A stretch of DNA of 64,000 nucleotides from DATKHR01 sp036557365 (GTDB taxonomy: Bacteria; Acidobacteriota; Vicinamibacteria; Vicinamibacterales; CAVVIG01): NCBI GenBank assembly GCA_036557365.1, contig DATBHR010000077.1, positions 124,001 to 188,000 of the forward strand, read 5' to 3'. The first letter of the stretch is position 1; the number at the start of each line of letters is the position of its first letter. The notes under the pieces are model-generated. The model searched no databases, was not told where the DNA came from, and saw only the letters and a list, made by a program, of their open reading frames with translations. This document shows positions 18,882 through 27,960 of this stretch, piece by piece. The translations under genes were made by a program, and so were the position numbers.

Positions 18882-20429
18882 CGAACCGCCGAGAATCGAC
18901 CCGAGCGCGCCGCGCAGGATTTCGCGTCCCACTCCCGATCCAAGCGATCGCGCGGCGCTCTTCGCTGCTGACTGCACCAGACCGTCGTGATGTGCGCCGC
19001 GAGGGCCCGTGGTGCCGAACAGAATCTGGCTGAGCGCGTCCCCGACGCTGGGTCCCGATGCCGTCTGGCTTCCCGCCGGCGCCGGTCCCGGCACTGGTGC
19101 GGCCTGGCCAGCGACCGGCGGCGCGTTGGACGCCGACGTCTTCGCCGCGGTCCGGTTCGTCAGCTTCTCGTAGGCCGACTCGCGATCGATCGGCTGATCG
19201 TAGTGCCCGTAGATTGACGCGTTCTGCTGGCGCGACGCCTCGCGCTCCGCGTCGGTGATCGGACCAATCTGCGATCCTGGCGGCGCAACCCACACCCGTT
19301 CCGTAATCGTCGGGCTGCCTTTGTCGTCGAGCATCGACACGAGCGCCTCGCCGACGCCAAGCTCGGTGATCGCTGCGTCGATGTCGATCTTCGGGTTGGG
19401 CCGCAGCGTCTGCGCCGCCACCTTCACGGCTTTCTGATCGAGCGGCGTGAACGCTCGCAGCGCGTGCTGCACGCGGTTCCCGAGCTGACCCAGAATCGTC
19501 TGCGGAACGTCCGACGGGCTTTGCGTCGCGAAGTACACGCCGACGCCTTTCGATCGAATGAGGCGCACGACCTGCTCGATCTTCTCGACGAGCGCGCCCG
19601 GCGCGTCGTTGAACAGCAGGTGTGCTTCGTCGAAAAAGAACACCAGCTTCGGCTTCTCCGCGTCGCCGACCTCGGGCAGATGCTCGTACAGCTCAGACAG
19701 CATCCACAGGAGAAACGTCGCGTACAGCTTGGGGAATCGAACCAGCTCGTCCGCCGCCAGCACGTTGACGATGCCGTGACCGTTCCGGTCGGTCTGGAGC
19801 AGATCGTCCACGTCGAGCATCGGTTCGCCGAAGAATTTCTGCCCGCCCTGCTCGTCGACCTCGAGCACCGCCCGCTGAATCGCGCCGATCGAGGCGGTGG
19901 ACACGTTGCCGTACTGCGTCTTGAACTGCGCAGCGTTGTCGCCGACGTACTGCAGCACCGCGCGCAGATCCTTCAGGTCCAGAATCAACAGGCCGTTGTC
20001 GTCGGCGATCTTGAAAACGATGGCGAGGACGCCCTGCTGTGTGGGATTGAGGTTGAACAACCGGCCGAGCATCAGCGGACCCAGATCCGAGATCGTCGCG
20101 CGGACGGCAAACCCATGCTTCGCGAGCACGTCCCAGAAAACGACCGGATTGGCTCGCCACGGCGGCTCCGCGTTCCCGGTCGATTTCAGCCGCGCCTTCA
20201 TCTTGTCGGACGAGGCGCCCGCCTTGGCGAGTCCCGAGAGGTCGCCTTTCACGTCCGCGAGAAAGACCGGGACGCCGATGCTCGAGAAGTGATCGGTCAG
20301 CATCTGGAGCGTGACCGTTTTTCCGGTACCGGTTGCGCCGGTGATGAGGCCGTGGCGATTGGCCATCTGCGGGAGGAGGACGACGTCTCCACCCGCGGCC
20401 GATTTTCCGACGATGAACGGTTCGCTCAT
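18864..20429 (-). CDS. HerA/YjgR-like ATPase (DUF853 family)
   Basis: 521 residues. Walker A is GLITGATGTGKT near residue 30 and Walker B is KLVFFFDEAHLLF; the arginine-finger region and ATQSPSDVP sensor-like motif follow. The C-terminal 110 residues are low complexity (AAPVPGPAPAGS) and end in SILGGSSTRRR. It belongs to the helicase HerA-like group; the cellular role is not established. The start overlaps the stop of the upstream DUF72 gene in ATGA, indicating coupling. Confidence 0.87.
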   Translation of the reverse strand: MSEPFIVGKSAAGGDVVLLPQMANRHGLITGATGTGKTVTLQMLTDHFSSIGVPVFLADVKGDLSGLAKAGASSDKMKARLKSTGNAEPPWRANPVVFWDVLAKHGFAVRATISDLGPLMLGRLFNLNPTQQGVLAIVFKIADDNGLLILDLKDLRAVLQYVGDNAAQFKTQYGNVSTASIGAIQRAVLEVDEQGGQKFFGEPMLDVDDLLQTDRNGHGIVNVLAADELVRFPKLYATFLLWMLSELYEHLPEVGDAEKPKLVFFFDEAHLLFNDAPGALVEKIEQVVRLIRSKGVGVYFATQSPSDVPQTILGQLGNRVQHALRAFTPLDQKAVKVAAQTLRPNPKIDIDAAITELGVGEALVSMLDDKGSPTITERVWVAPPGSQIGPITDAEREASRQQNASIYGHYDQPIDRESAYEKLTNRTAAKTSASNAPPVAGQAAPVPGPAPAGSQTASGPSVGDALSQILFGTTGPRGAHHDGLVQSAAKSAARSLGSGVGREILRGALGSILGGSSTRRR

Positions 20430-21190
20430 GTTGGCAGTCCCAGGTTGGTCATGAGGAGACGGGCGAACTCCGGGCCCTTCCCGTGCTCCTCATGCTTGAA
20501 GTACACGAACACCTCGCGCAGCGACTCCGTGCTGCGCGCGATGGTCTCGGCCCAGCGCTTGATATCGTCGGCCGTGTAGCCTTCGTCGCGCAACCGGAAG
20601 TACGCGTAGTCCGCGGTGATGCGCACGGGCGTGGACTGCACGACGTCCGCCGCCGCTCGCCGCCCGGGCTTCGCCGGCGCGGATTCACCGCCTTTCGCGC
20701 CCTTGTCGGCGACGCAGAGCGCGAGGTTACGCGCAGCCAGGCGCGAGTAGACGTCCTCATCCAGCCACGAGACGTTTCGAAACTCGAACGCGGCGCACAG
20801 CCGCGGCGGCAGTTCGGACAGAAACGCGTCGAGCAGCGCGAGATCCTTCTTCAGGTTTGGCGGCAGCTGAAAGAGCAGCGCGCCCAGCTTGTCGCCGAGC
20901 GAGTTTGCCGCCTGCGAGAAGGTTTCGACGAGCGCGGCGGTGTTCTTCAGTCGATTGTCGTGCGTGATGCGCCGCGGCGCCTTGAGCGTCAGCTTGTACG
21001 GCGACGGCGTCTGCGCGGCCCAGCCGACGACGAGCTTCTCCGTCGGCATCCGGTAGAACGTGTAGTTGATCTCAACGGTGGAAAATCGTGCCGCGTAGTA
21101 CGGCAGCATCTTCGCGGCGGGCAGATCCGACGGATAGAAGCTGCCCTTCCATTCGGGATAGTTGTAGCCGGAGGTGCCTACCCAGATCAT
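20426..21190 (-). CDS. DUF72 family protein (YecE-like)
   Basis: 254 residues, TIM-barrel-like. Family blocks: IWVGTSGYNYPEWKGSFYP, FSTVEINYTFYRMP, KLTLKAPRRITHD, LLFQLPPNLKKD and ITADYAYFRLRDEGY. Function is unknown; the fold resembles xylose-isomerase-like barrels. Start at ATG 21190 is where the family motif begins. It is 44 nt from the divergent SCO1-like gene and coupled to the HerA-like gene downstream. Confidence 0.9.
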   Translation of the reverse strand: MIWVGTSGYNYPEWKGSFYPSDLPAAKMLPYYAARFSTVEINYTFYRMPTEKLVVGWAAQTPSPYKLTLKAPRRITHDNRLKNTAALVETFSQAANSLGDKLGALLFQLPPNLKKDLALLDAFLSELPPRLCAAFEFRNVSWLDEDVYSRLAARNLALCVADKGAKGGESAPAKPGRRAAADVVQSTPVRITADYAYFRLRDEGYTADDIKRWAETIARSTESLREVFVYFKHEEHGKGPEFARLLMTNLGLPT

Positions 21191-21234
21191 TGGTCGCCTG
21201 ACGTCTCTCGAATCGACGCAGTAAACTATATCTG

Positions 21235-22104
21235 ATGCGTCCTGTGGTCGCCGTTCTCGCCGTCGTGCTCCTGTCGGTCTCCTGCGCGAAGCGCAGCGAC
21301 GAGCACAAGTATCCGCTCCATGGACAGGTCCTCGCGCTCGAGCCCGCACGCAAGCTGGTGACGCTCAAGCACGACGACATCAAGGGCTTCATGCCGGCGA
21401 TGACCATGCCGTACGAGGTCCGCGACGCCAAGGTGCTGGACGGTCTGACGCCGGGCGACATCGTCGACGCGACGCTCGTGGTCGTGTCGAACGGCGCGTA
21501 CCTCGTGGATTTCAAGAAAGTCGGAACGGCTCCGCTGGAGAAGCCGCCTGCCGAAGCGGCAGCCCCGTCAGCATCGTCCGGCTTCGAGCTGCTCAAGCCC
21601 GGCGAAGCCGTACCCGATGCGCCGTTCGTCGATCAGGACGGCAAGAAGCGACACTTCGCCGACTTCAAGGGCGAGCCGGTCGTAATGACGTTCATCTACA
21701 CCAAGTGTCCCCTTCCCACGTTCTGTCCGCTCATGGATCGCCACTTCGCCGCGATGCAGAAGCCGCTCAAGGCGGATCCGGCGTTCAAGTCGGTGCACCT
21801 CGTCACCGTCAGCTTCGATCCGGTCACCGACACGCCGCCGGTGCTGAAGGCACACGCCAAGACCCTCGGAGCCGATCTCTCGCGCTGGACGTTCCTCACC
21901 GGCGACCGCGACGAGATCGATCGCTTCTCGGCGCACTTCGGCGTCCAGGTCTCGCGCGCGCTGAACGACCCGCGCGACATCACGCACAACCTGCGGACGG
22001 TCCTCGTCGGCGCCGACGGCAAGCTCGTCAAGGTCTACGTCGGGAACGAGTGGTCGCCCGAACAGGTGTTGACCGATCTGAAGGGCGTTGTCGGCGCCTC
22101 ATAG
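21235..22104 (+). CDS. SCO1/SenC copper chaperone with CusF-like N-domain, lipoprotein
   Basis: 289 residues with a lipoprotein-like signal (LLSVSC, Cys17). Residues 25-100 form a CusF/PcoE-type copper-binding domain (HDDIKGFMPAMTMPYEV has the His and Met-x-Met ligands). After a Pro/Ala linker comes a SCO thioredoxin fold with copper-binding cysteines in YTKCPLPTFCPLMDRHF and the ligand His in DITHNLRTVLVG. It should deliver copper to cytochrome oxidase CuA or act in thiol redox. It overlaps the next gene by 17 nt. Confidence 0.92.
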   Translation: MRPVVAVLAVVLLSVSCAKRSDEHKYPLHGQVLALEPARKLVTLKHDDIKGFMPAMTMPYEVRDAKVLDGLTPGDIVDATLVVVSNGAYLVDFKKVGTAPLEKPPAEAAAPSASSGFELLKPGEAVPDAPFVDQDGKKRHFADFKGEPVVMTFIYTKCPLPTFCPLMDRHFAAMQKPLKADPAFKSVHLVTVSFDPVTDTPPVLKAHAKTLGADLSRWTFLTGDRDEIDRFSAHFGVQVSRALNDPRDITHNLRTVLVGADGKLVKVYVGNEWSPEQVLTDLKGVVGAS

Positions 22105-22795
22105 TCCGCAGGACCCGCACACGCTCAGGTTCTCCGCCCGGGAACGTCGCCTGATCGATCGGCTGACGACGCCGGCGGAGGTCCAGCGGTTTCTCAATCG
22201 CCTGCCGTACAACCAGGAGCCGCACGGCCGCGCGACGCTCCGCAGCTTCCGAGGCGTCGTCCGTCACGGCTGCGCGCACTGTCTCGAAGCCGCGCTGTTC
22301 GCCGCGATCGTGATGGAGCAACACGGGTATCCGCCGCTCGTCATGAGCTTCGAATCGATCGACGAGCTCGATCACGTCCTGTTCGTTTTCCGCCATCGGG
22401 GACGCTGGGGATCGGTCGGACGCTCCCGCGATCCCGGCCTGCACGGACGCAAGGCGGCCTTCAGCACGCCGCGCGCGCTTGCGCTCAGCTACTTCGATCC
22501 GTACATCGACCTCACGGGACGGATCACCGGGTACGTCGTCGTCGACCTTGCAGCGATGATGGGCGATTACGATTGGCGGCTTGCGGAGACCAATGTGTGG
22601 AAGGTCGAACGGATGCTGCTGGAATATCCTCACCGGCGGATCACGTCGTCGGATCAGCGCGTCAATCGACTGCGCCAGCGCTATCGGGATTACTTGGCCA
22701 GATTCGGACGCAAGCCGATTTACTACCCGCGGCGCGATCGCTGGACCGAGCTGCCCGACGAGTTCGCCGACCGCTCGCGGCCGGCGGTACGTTGA
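22088..22795 (+). CDS. Transglutaminase-like protein, function unknown
   Basis: 235 residues from a TTG start inside the SCO gene; no later start is available before conserved sequence. The block HGCAHCLEAALFAAIVMEQ followed by IDELDHVLFVF gives a Cys...His order like transglutaminase-fold cysteine enzymes. The C-terminal part is basic and Tyr/Arg-rich (YRDYLARFGRKPIYYPRRDR). No signal peptide. No recognised family name. Confidence 0.7.
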   Translation: MSAPHSPQDPHTLRFSARERRLIDRLTTPAEVQRFLNRLPYNQEPHGRATLRSFRGVVRHGCAHCLEAALFAAIVMEQHGYPPLVMSFESIDELDHVLFVFRHRGRWGSVGRSRDPGLHGRKAAFSTPRALALSYFDPYIDLTGRITGYVVVDLAAMMGDYDWRLAETNVWKVERMLLEYPHRRITSSDQRVNRLRQRYRDYLARFGRKPIYYPRRDRWTELPDEFADRSRPAVR

Positions 22796-22831
22796 TCGAC
22801 GCCCACTGATTTCACTACGCTCTCACCATCC

Positions 22832-22954
22832 GTGGCCGCCATTGTCTTCATCATCGTCCTGGTTGTGGGGGTATTTGCGTTCGACATCGGCCGCCGCTGG
22901 TGGGTGGAAAACGAGTGGCGCCGGCGCTGGAAGCGCGGCCCCGATGATGATTAG
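22832..22954 (+). CDS. Possible 40-residue single-span membrane microprotein
   Basis: GTG start, 40 codons, TAG stop. The product has a hydrophobic N-terminus (AAIVFIIVLVVGVFAFDIG) followed by a Trp/Arg-rich cytosolic tail (RRWWVENEWRRRWKRGPDDD). A clean helix plus basic amphipathic tail is unlikely to arise by chance from non-coding GC-rich DNA, but no Shine-Dalgarno is clear. Not recognised. Confidence 0.45.
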   Translation: MAAIVFIIVLVVGVFAFDIGRRWWVENEWRRRWKRGPDDD

Positions 22955-22958
22955 AGAT

Positions 22959-23244
22959 AACGGAGGGGACGGAGGAAACGGAAAATCTCAACGGAGAAAC
23001 TGAGGAACCGAGGGAAACGGAGAGGGCGATTCGACGGGCGTCGCGCAGCGACGCGCCGCATCCGGCTGGATCGATGGACGAACGACCACCAGAAACCGAC
23101 GTCGTTCGTCCATCGATCCACCGGATGCTGCTAGCCGGCCTGCGGGCAGGCCGGCCCGTCGAATAACCCCCGTTCCCCTCCGTTCCTCTGTTCCTCCGTT
23201 GAATATTTCTCTTTCCGTTCCCTCCGTCCCCTCCGTTCCTCCGG
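22959..23244. repeat. Nested palindromic element with heptad-like purine/pyrimidine arms
   Basis: The element fills the gap between two convergent stops. The left arm (about 22959-23027) is made of ACGGAGG-type units; the right arm (about 23166-23244) is its imperfect reverse complement. Between them sit three hairpins: 23038-23054 (GCGTCGC/GCGACGC), a near-perfect 28-bp stem 23058-23086 with 23101-23128 around a 14-nt loop (19 bp perfect next to the loop, one bulged base), and 23134-23155 (GCCGGCCTGC/GCAGGCCGGC). It resembles a MITE or a BIME-like element; no transposase or clear target duplication is visible. Confidence 0.85.
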
Positions 23245-23547
23245 TCAATCCAGATCGAAGTCGCGCATCGGTTTCTTGATCGGTTCCTTCTCAGCCTGAC
23301 GCAGCGCCTCCTCGAAGCGCTTCGACAAGGCATCGCCCCGCGTCTTCTCCGCATTCACCGACTGCTCGAAGAGCGCTTCCCGCCGCGCCGCCTGCTCGGC
23401 GACGATGCGCTGCGCATCCGTGAGCTCGGGCTTGTCGCCGCGTTCGGGTTCCTGATGCGAGACGACGCGCCCGAGGTTGACGTCGATGACGAGCGTCGAC
23501 TGACAGCACGGGCAGGTGACTTCGAGTTCCGACTTCAGTCTCGCCAT
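23245..23547 (-). CDS. Small CxxC zinc-ribbon-like protein
   Basis: 100 residues from ATG 23547, preceded by GGGAGG. The N-terminus carries a single knuckle VTCPCCQSTLVIDV; the rest is a charged helical region (AQRIVAEQAARREALFEQSV) ending DFDLD. The one Cys-Pro-Cys-Cys knuckle might bind metal as a dimer. Function unknown; it is found here between a lipoprotein gene and a palindromic element. Confidence 0.75.
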   Translation of the reverse strand: MARLKSELEVTCPCCQSTLVIDVNLGRVVSHQEPERGDKPELTDAQRIVAEQAARREALFEQSVNAEKTRGDALSKRFEEALRQAEKEPIKKPMRDFDLD

Positions 23548-23563
23548 CGTTCCTCCCGGATGA

Positions 23564-23950
23564 TCACGACCGCGGCTTGAGCGCGCCGAGGCCGCTCGCG
23601 GCAAAATCCTTCTTGATCTCCATCGTGGTGCCGTCGGGCAGCGTCGCCGTCAACCGCAGATCCTTGATTTGCGCACCGCGGAAACTGAAGCGCTGTCCGA
23701 ATCCTGCGACGAAGTTGTCGAGCGGCGTCTGAAAACGACTCTTCGCCGGAATCGAGGACGCCGTGACGCGGTAGTACGTGTTCAACCAGATCTCGACGTT
23801 CCGCCACTCCTGATCAGAACGATTGTCCACCGTGAGCACGTTGCGGTCGAGCTTCAGCGGCTCGGTGTCGCTCTTGGTGCACGACGTCGCAGCCGCCATG
23901 GCGATCGCAGCGACGACGACGATCGCAGAGGCGGGCCTGAACGTCACCAC
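23564..23950 (-). CDS. Small secreted lipoprotein, unknown function
   Basis: 128 residues with a signal ending AAATSCTKSD (lipobox-like Cys). The mature part is an immunoglobulin-like or FxLYD-type beta domain: VDNRSDQEWRNVEIWLNTYY, then FSFRGAQIKDLRLTATLPDG. It lies 16 nt upstream of the zinc-ribbon gene on the same strand, probably one operon, and is divergent from the EEP gene. Confidence 0.75.
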   Translation of the reverse strand: MVTFRPASAIVVVAAIAMAAATSCTKSDTEPLKLDRNVLTVDNRSDQEWRNVEIWLNTYYRVTASSIPAKSRFQTPLDNFVAGFGQRFSFRGAQIKDLRLTATLPDGTTMEIKKDFAASGLGALKPRS

Positions 23951-23966
23951 GAACTATCATAGCGTA

Positions 23967-24692
23967 GTGATTTCGGGCGCGCGCGCGTCGATCCGCATCG
24001 CCACGTACAACATTCATCGCTGCCGCGGTCTCGACGGACGCACGCGGCCCGATCGCGTCGCGGAGGTGATTCGCGCGATCGACGCGGACGTGGTGGCGCT
24101 GCAGGAAGTCGTCGGTGCCGGTCCGCGCGGCGGCGGGCACGCAGAGGAAATCGGCGCCGCGCTCGGCATGGGATGGGTGATGGCGCCGGCGCGTCAGCTC
24201 CGGGGCCACCAGTTCGGCAACGCGGTCCTCAGTCGATGGCCGATCACCGCGCACATCGAACACGACCTCTCATGGAAGACGTGCGAACCGCGTCGAATGC
24301 AGCGCGTCGACATCACCCTCGGCGCGCAAACGCTGCACATCTACAACGTGCATCTGGGGACGGCGATCCTCGAGCGCCGCCATCAGGCCGAGCGGCTCGC
24401 GGCGATCGTGTGCGATCGCCACGTGACTGGCCCGAAGCTCGTCCTCGGTGATTTCAACGAATGGATGCGCGGTCTGGTCACGCGGACGCTCAGCGAGCGG
24501 CTGAACAGCGTCGACTTGCGCAATCATCTGAAGCGGCAGCGAACCTATCCGGGCGTGTTCCCGGTGCTGCACCTCGATCACATCTACTACACGGGGCGGC
24601 TCGAGGTCGCCCACATCGAGCTGCCGCGCAGCCGCCTCGCGCTCGTCGCGTCGGATCACCTGCCGCTCGTCGCCGACGTTCGCGTCGGGTGA
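23967..24692 (+). CDS. Endonuclease/exonuclease/phosphatase family protein
   Basis: 241 residues from a GTG start placed just before the family core. Motifs in order: IATYNIHRCRG, VVALQEVVG, GNAVLSRWPI, YNVHLGTA, LVLGDFNEW and SDHLPLVADV, giving the Glu, Asp/Asn and His active site of the EEP superfamily. Possible DNase, phosphodiesterase or sphingomyelinase-like enzyme; no signal peptide is seen, so it is probably cytosolic. A longer ORF upstream overlaps the divergent lipoprotein and was rejected as start. Confidence 0.88.
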   Translation: MISGARASIRIATYNIHRCRGLDGRTRPDRVAEVIRAIDADVVALQEVVGAGPRGGGHAEEIGAALGMGWVMAPARQLRGHQFGNAVLSRWPITAHIEHDLSWKTCEPRRMQRVDITLGAQTLHIYNVHLGTAILERRHQAERLAAIVCDRHVTGPKLVLGDFNEWMRGLVTRTLSERLNSVDLRNHLKRQRTYPGVFPVLHLDHIYYTGRLEVAHIELPRSRLALVASDHLPLVADVRVG

Positions 24693-24721
24693 GCACGCGA
24701 TAGTCGATCAGGGAGGGCGGA

Positions 24722-25627
24722 CTACTCCGGCTCCTCGGCGAGCTCGAGCGACATCGACGACAACGGCAGCTCGACGATGCTGGGCACCGCCTGCGCGGCG
24801 CGGCGCTCGCGAGTCTGGCGCGCTTCCTTGTAGATGCGCGCCGGCACCGGCTGAAGATCCCACGCCAGCCCGCAGGCCGCCATCGCGCGGATGACGTACC
24901 AGGTCAGATCGAATTCCCACCAGTAGAAGCCGTTTCGCGCCGCACGCTGATAGCGATGGTGATTGTTGTGCCAGCCCTCGCCGACGGCGAAGAACGCGGT
25001 CAGCGGATTGTTGCGCGACTCGTCGACCGTATCGAAGCGACGCGATCCCCAGAGATGGTTGACCGTGTTGATGGCGAACGTCGCATGCGCGAGCGTCATC
25101 GTCGGCAGGCAGAAGCCCCAGACGAGCCACGGGAATCCGCCGGCGAGGAACAGCGCGAGGGCGAGCGCGGCCGGCGGCACGAAGAAGTATTTTTCGAGCC
25201 ACTGGATTTCCGGCACGCGTCCGAAATCGCGAACGACCGGATTCGTTGCCTCGACGCGATCGTGCTTCGTGTCGTTCAGGAACCAGCCGATGTGGGCGTA
25301 GTACACGCCGCTGACCATCGGGCTGTGCGGGTCGCCATCGCGGTCCGCGTACTTGTGATGGTTCACGTGATGGCCCGCCCACCAGATCGGGCCTTTCTGC
25401 ATCGCGGCCGTGCCGATGAACGCCCAGACGAACCGCGCGACGCGGTTCATCTTGAACGCGCGATGCGCAAAGTAGCGGTGAAACGCCAGCGTCAACCCGA
25501 CTGCACGGAGAAAATGCGACGCGGCCCACAACGCGACGAACGCCCAGCGGAACGGAACGGCAAACACCAGGACCGCGCTCGCCTGCACGAGCCAGAAAAT
25601 CGAGATCTGCACAATGTTTGGAAGCAC
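24722..25627 (-). CDS. Acyl-CoA/fatty acid desaturase
   Basis: 301 residues, about four membrane helices. The three histidine boxes are HRYFAH, HHVNHH and GEGWHNNHH, the di-iron ligand set of delta-9 acyl-CoA desaturases. It should insert a double bond into membrane fatty acids using oxygen and an electron carrier. It starts just 4 nt after the stop of the upstream ABC permease gene, so it may be read from the efflux operon. A second desaturase lies at 47746-48501. Confidence 0.9.
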   Translation of the reverse strand: MLPNIVQISIFWLVQASAVLVFAVPFRWAFVALWAASHFLRAVGLTLAFHRYFAHRAFKMNRVARFVWAFIGTAAMQKGPIWWAGHHVNHHKYADRDGDPHSPMVSGVYYAHIGWFLNDTKHDRVEATNPVVRDFGRVPEIQWLEKYFFVPPAALALALFLAGGFPWLVWGFCLPTMTLAHATFAINTVNHLWGSRRFDTVDESRNNPLTAFFAVGEGWHNNHHRYQRAARNGFYWWEFDLTWYVIRAMAACGLAWDLQPVPARIYKEARQTRERRAAQAVPSIVELPLSSMSLELAEEPE

Positions 25628-25631
25628 GATA

Positions 25632-26798
25632 TTAGACTTCTCTCAACGCACGGGCGACCGGGATACGAGCCGCGCGAACAGCCGGGAGCAGGCCGCCAAG
25701 TGCTCCCATGAGCGCGGAGAAGACGACGCCGGCCGCGACGAGCGACGGCGTGACACGAAATCGGAACGCAACCTCGCTGAAGCTCGAAAAATTCGTCGTG
25801 CCCGTCGACAGCCCGTTCACGGGCAGCGCCAGCACGCAGCCGACCACGCCGCCGATGACGGCCAACGCGATCGACTCGACGAGGAACGCCGAGACGATGC
25901 GCCAGCGCGCGAAGCCGAGCGCGCGCAGGGTGCCGATTTCGCGCGTGCGATACGCGACCGCCGCGTACATCGTATTCATCGCGCCGAACATCGCGCCGAT
26001 CGACAGAATCAGCGTGACGAACGTGCCGAACACGCGGATGACGGTGGTCATCGCCTCCGACTGCGCGGCGTAGTAGTCCTGCTCACGCTGCGCCTGCAGG
26101 TAAAGCCGTGGATCGGCGTCCACCGCGGCCTTGAACGAATCGAACATCGAAGAATCGGCCAGCTTCACCGTCAGCGACTGATAGCCCTCGCGCTGAAACG
26201 CCGGCATCATCAGGTCGACGTCTCCCCACACTTCCGATTCGAACGACGCGTCGTCCGCGGTGAAGACGCCGACGACCTTCCACGTGGCCGCGCCGAACTT
26301 GACGTCGCTGCCGAGCGTCAGCCCCTTGAAGCGTCCCATCGCCTGACGGCCGACGTTGATTTCGCGCGTCCCCGGCGTGAAGCGCCGCCCTTCCACAAAG
26401 GCGAGCGAGTCGCGCACCTCGAACGCTCGCGGTCCGACACCTCGCGCCGGCACGTTGGCGGGCTGGTTGTCCGACTGTCGCGGAAGGGCAATGATGACCA
26501 TGAGCTCGGGGGACGCCAGCGGACGGCCGTCCGCGCCCCGGGCGACTTGCGCCAGACTTTCGACAAGCGGGACGTCCTGGCGCAGCACGGCACTTACTGT
26601 TTCGGCCGTTGCGCCCTTTCTCAATACGATCGCGTTCCCCGGCGAGCCGCTCGCGACCAGCGTTGCCCGGAATCCCTGCGCAAGGGCCAGGGTCATGACG
26701 AAGACGGCCACGACCATGGCGAATCCGCCGGCGGTCATCGCCGCGGTCCCCTTGCGGGCAAGCATCGAGCGAAGGTTGTAATTGGAGATCAGTCCCAT
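25632..26798 (-). CDS. ABC transporter permease, FtsX/MacB type (second permease)
   Basis: 388 residues: N-terminal membrane helix (AAMTAGGFAMVVAVFVMTLA), periplasmic MacB-PCD-like domain, and three C-terminal helices ending ALREV. FtsX signature region: GAMNTMYAAVAYRTREIGTLRALGF. With the second permease, ATPase and HlyD-type adaptor immediately upstream it forms a MacAB-like system that would export lipids, peptides or drugs from the periplasm. Confidence 0.9.
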   Translation of the reverse strand: MGLISNYNLRSMLARKGTAAMTAGGFAMVVAVFVMTLALAQGFRATLVASGSPGNAIVLRKGATAETVSAVLRQDVPLVESLAQVARGADGRPLASPELMVIIALPRQSDNQPANVPARGVGPRAFEVRDSLAFVEGRRFTPGTREINVGRQAMGRFKGLTLGSDVKFGAATWKVVGVFTADDASFESEVWGDVDLMMPAFQREGYQSLTVKLADSSMFDSFKAAVDADPRLYLQAQREQDYYAAQSEAMTTVIRVFGTFVTLILSIGAMFGAMNTMYAAVAYRTREIGTLRALGFARWRIVSAFLVESIALAVIGGVVGCVLALPVNGLSTGTTNFSSFSEVAFRFRVTPSLVAAGVVFSALMGALGGLLPAVRAARIPVARALREV

Positions 26799-26808
26799 CG
26801 CCGCGCCT

Positions 26809-27960
26809 TCAGGCCACGCGCCTCAGCGCGTCGACGATCTTCAGCCGCGCCGCCATCGTTGCCGGAATCAAACCGGCGACGACGCCGATGAACGCGCCCA
26901 GCGCCAGGCCGGTCAACATGGTGCCGGTGCCGACGTGCAGTTCCGGAATGAACGCGCCCGCCTGCAACGTTGTCGGCGAAATGACGAAACGCGCCAGCAG
27001 GACGCCAAGGATACCGCCGACGGCGGCCATCAACAACGATTCCCCGGCAATGAGCATGAAAATCGTGCTCGAGGGAAATCCGAGGGTCCGCATCACGGCG
27101 ACTTCCGTCGTCCGCTCGCGCACCGACATCGCCATCGTGTTGGCCGCGACGAACAGCGTCGTGATGACGACGGCGAGCGCGATGCTGCCGAGCAACAGGT
27201 TCAGGTTGCCGAACATCGACACGAACGAGCTCTGAAAGGCCTTCTCGGTGTCGGTCTTGGTCTCGTACGGCGAGTTCGCGAACTTGGAGTCGATCGCGAG
27301 CCCGACCTGCGTCGCCTGGTCGGGATTCGAAATCTGCGCGATGTACCAGCCGACCTGCCCCTTCTGGAGCGACCGTTCGTCCGCGTACTTCCAATGGAAC
27401 AGCATCGACTGATTGTCGACGGCGGCGCCGTTCGACTTGTAGATGCCGCGGACGTTGAAATCGAAGTCCCGCGTGCCGTAGACGGGAATGCCGACCTGCA
27501 GCGTGATCTTCTCGCCGACCTTGAAACCGTAGCGCCGCGCGAGTCCCTCGCCGACGATGCAGCCGGTGCGATCGGCGAGAAAGGCCTGCTTGTCTTCGGG
27601 CGTCAGCGAAATTTCGGGGTACATGCGCAGATAGCTGTCGGGATCGACCGCGAACTGCGCGAAGAAGTTCCGCGGATCTTTGTAGATGCCGCCGAACCAG
27701 CTCGCCCAGGTAATGTCCTGGACGCCGGGCGTCGCCTTGATCGCTTCGCCGTGGCTCGTCGGCATCGAGAAGATGAGCGACGTGGATCGCAGCGTCACGA
27801 TGCGGGTCGACGAGCTCGCCTCGGTGGCGGCGTTGAAGCCGTCGAGCACGGCGCGCAGCGACGAGAACAGGAACACCGCGATCGCGACGCTCATCACCGT
27901 GAGCAGCGTCCGCCGCTTGCTGCGCCGCGCGCTCTTCAAGACAAGGCCGGCGAATTTCAT
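26809..27960 (-). CDS. ABC transporter permease, FtsX/MacB type (first permease)
   Basis: 383 residues with the same layout as its neighbour: helix near residue 20-40, periplasmic domain, three C-terminal helices, and the signature MSVRERTTEVAVMRTLGFP. The start overlaps the stop of the ATPase gene in ATGA. Two separate half-permeases indicate a heterodimer. Confidence 0.9.
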   Translation of the reverse strand: MKFAGLVLKSARRSKRRTLLTVMSVAIAVFLFSSLRAVLDGFNAATEASSSTRIVTLRSTSLIFSMPTSHGEAIKATPGVQDITWASWFGGIYKDPRNFFAQFAVDPDSYLRMYPEISLTPEDKQAFLADRTGCIVGEGLARRYGFKVGEKITLQVGIPVYGTRDFDFNVRGIYKSNGAAVDNQSMLFHWKYADERSLQKGQVGWYIAQISNPDQATQVGLAIDSKFANSPYETKTDTEKAFQSSFVSMFGNLNLLLGSIALAVVITTLFVAANTMAMSVRERTTEVAVMRTLGFPSSTIFMLIAGESLLMAAVGGILGVLLARFVISPTTLQAGAFIPELHVGTGTMLTGLALGAFIGVVAGLIPATMAARLKIVDALRRVA

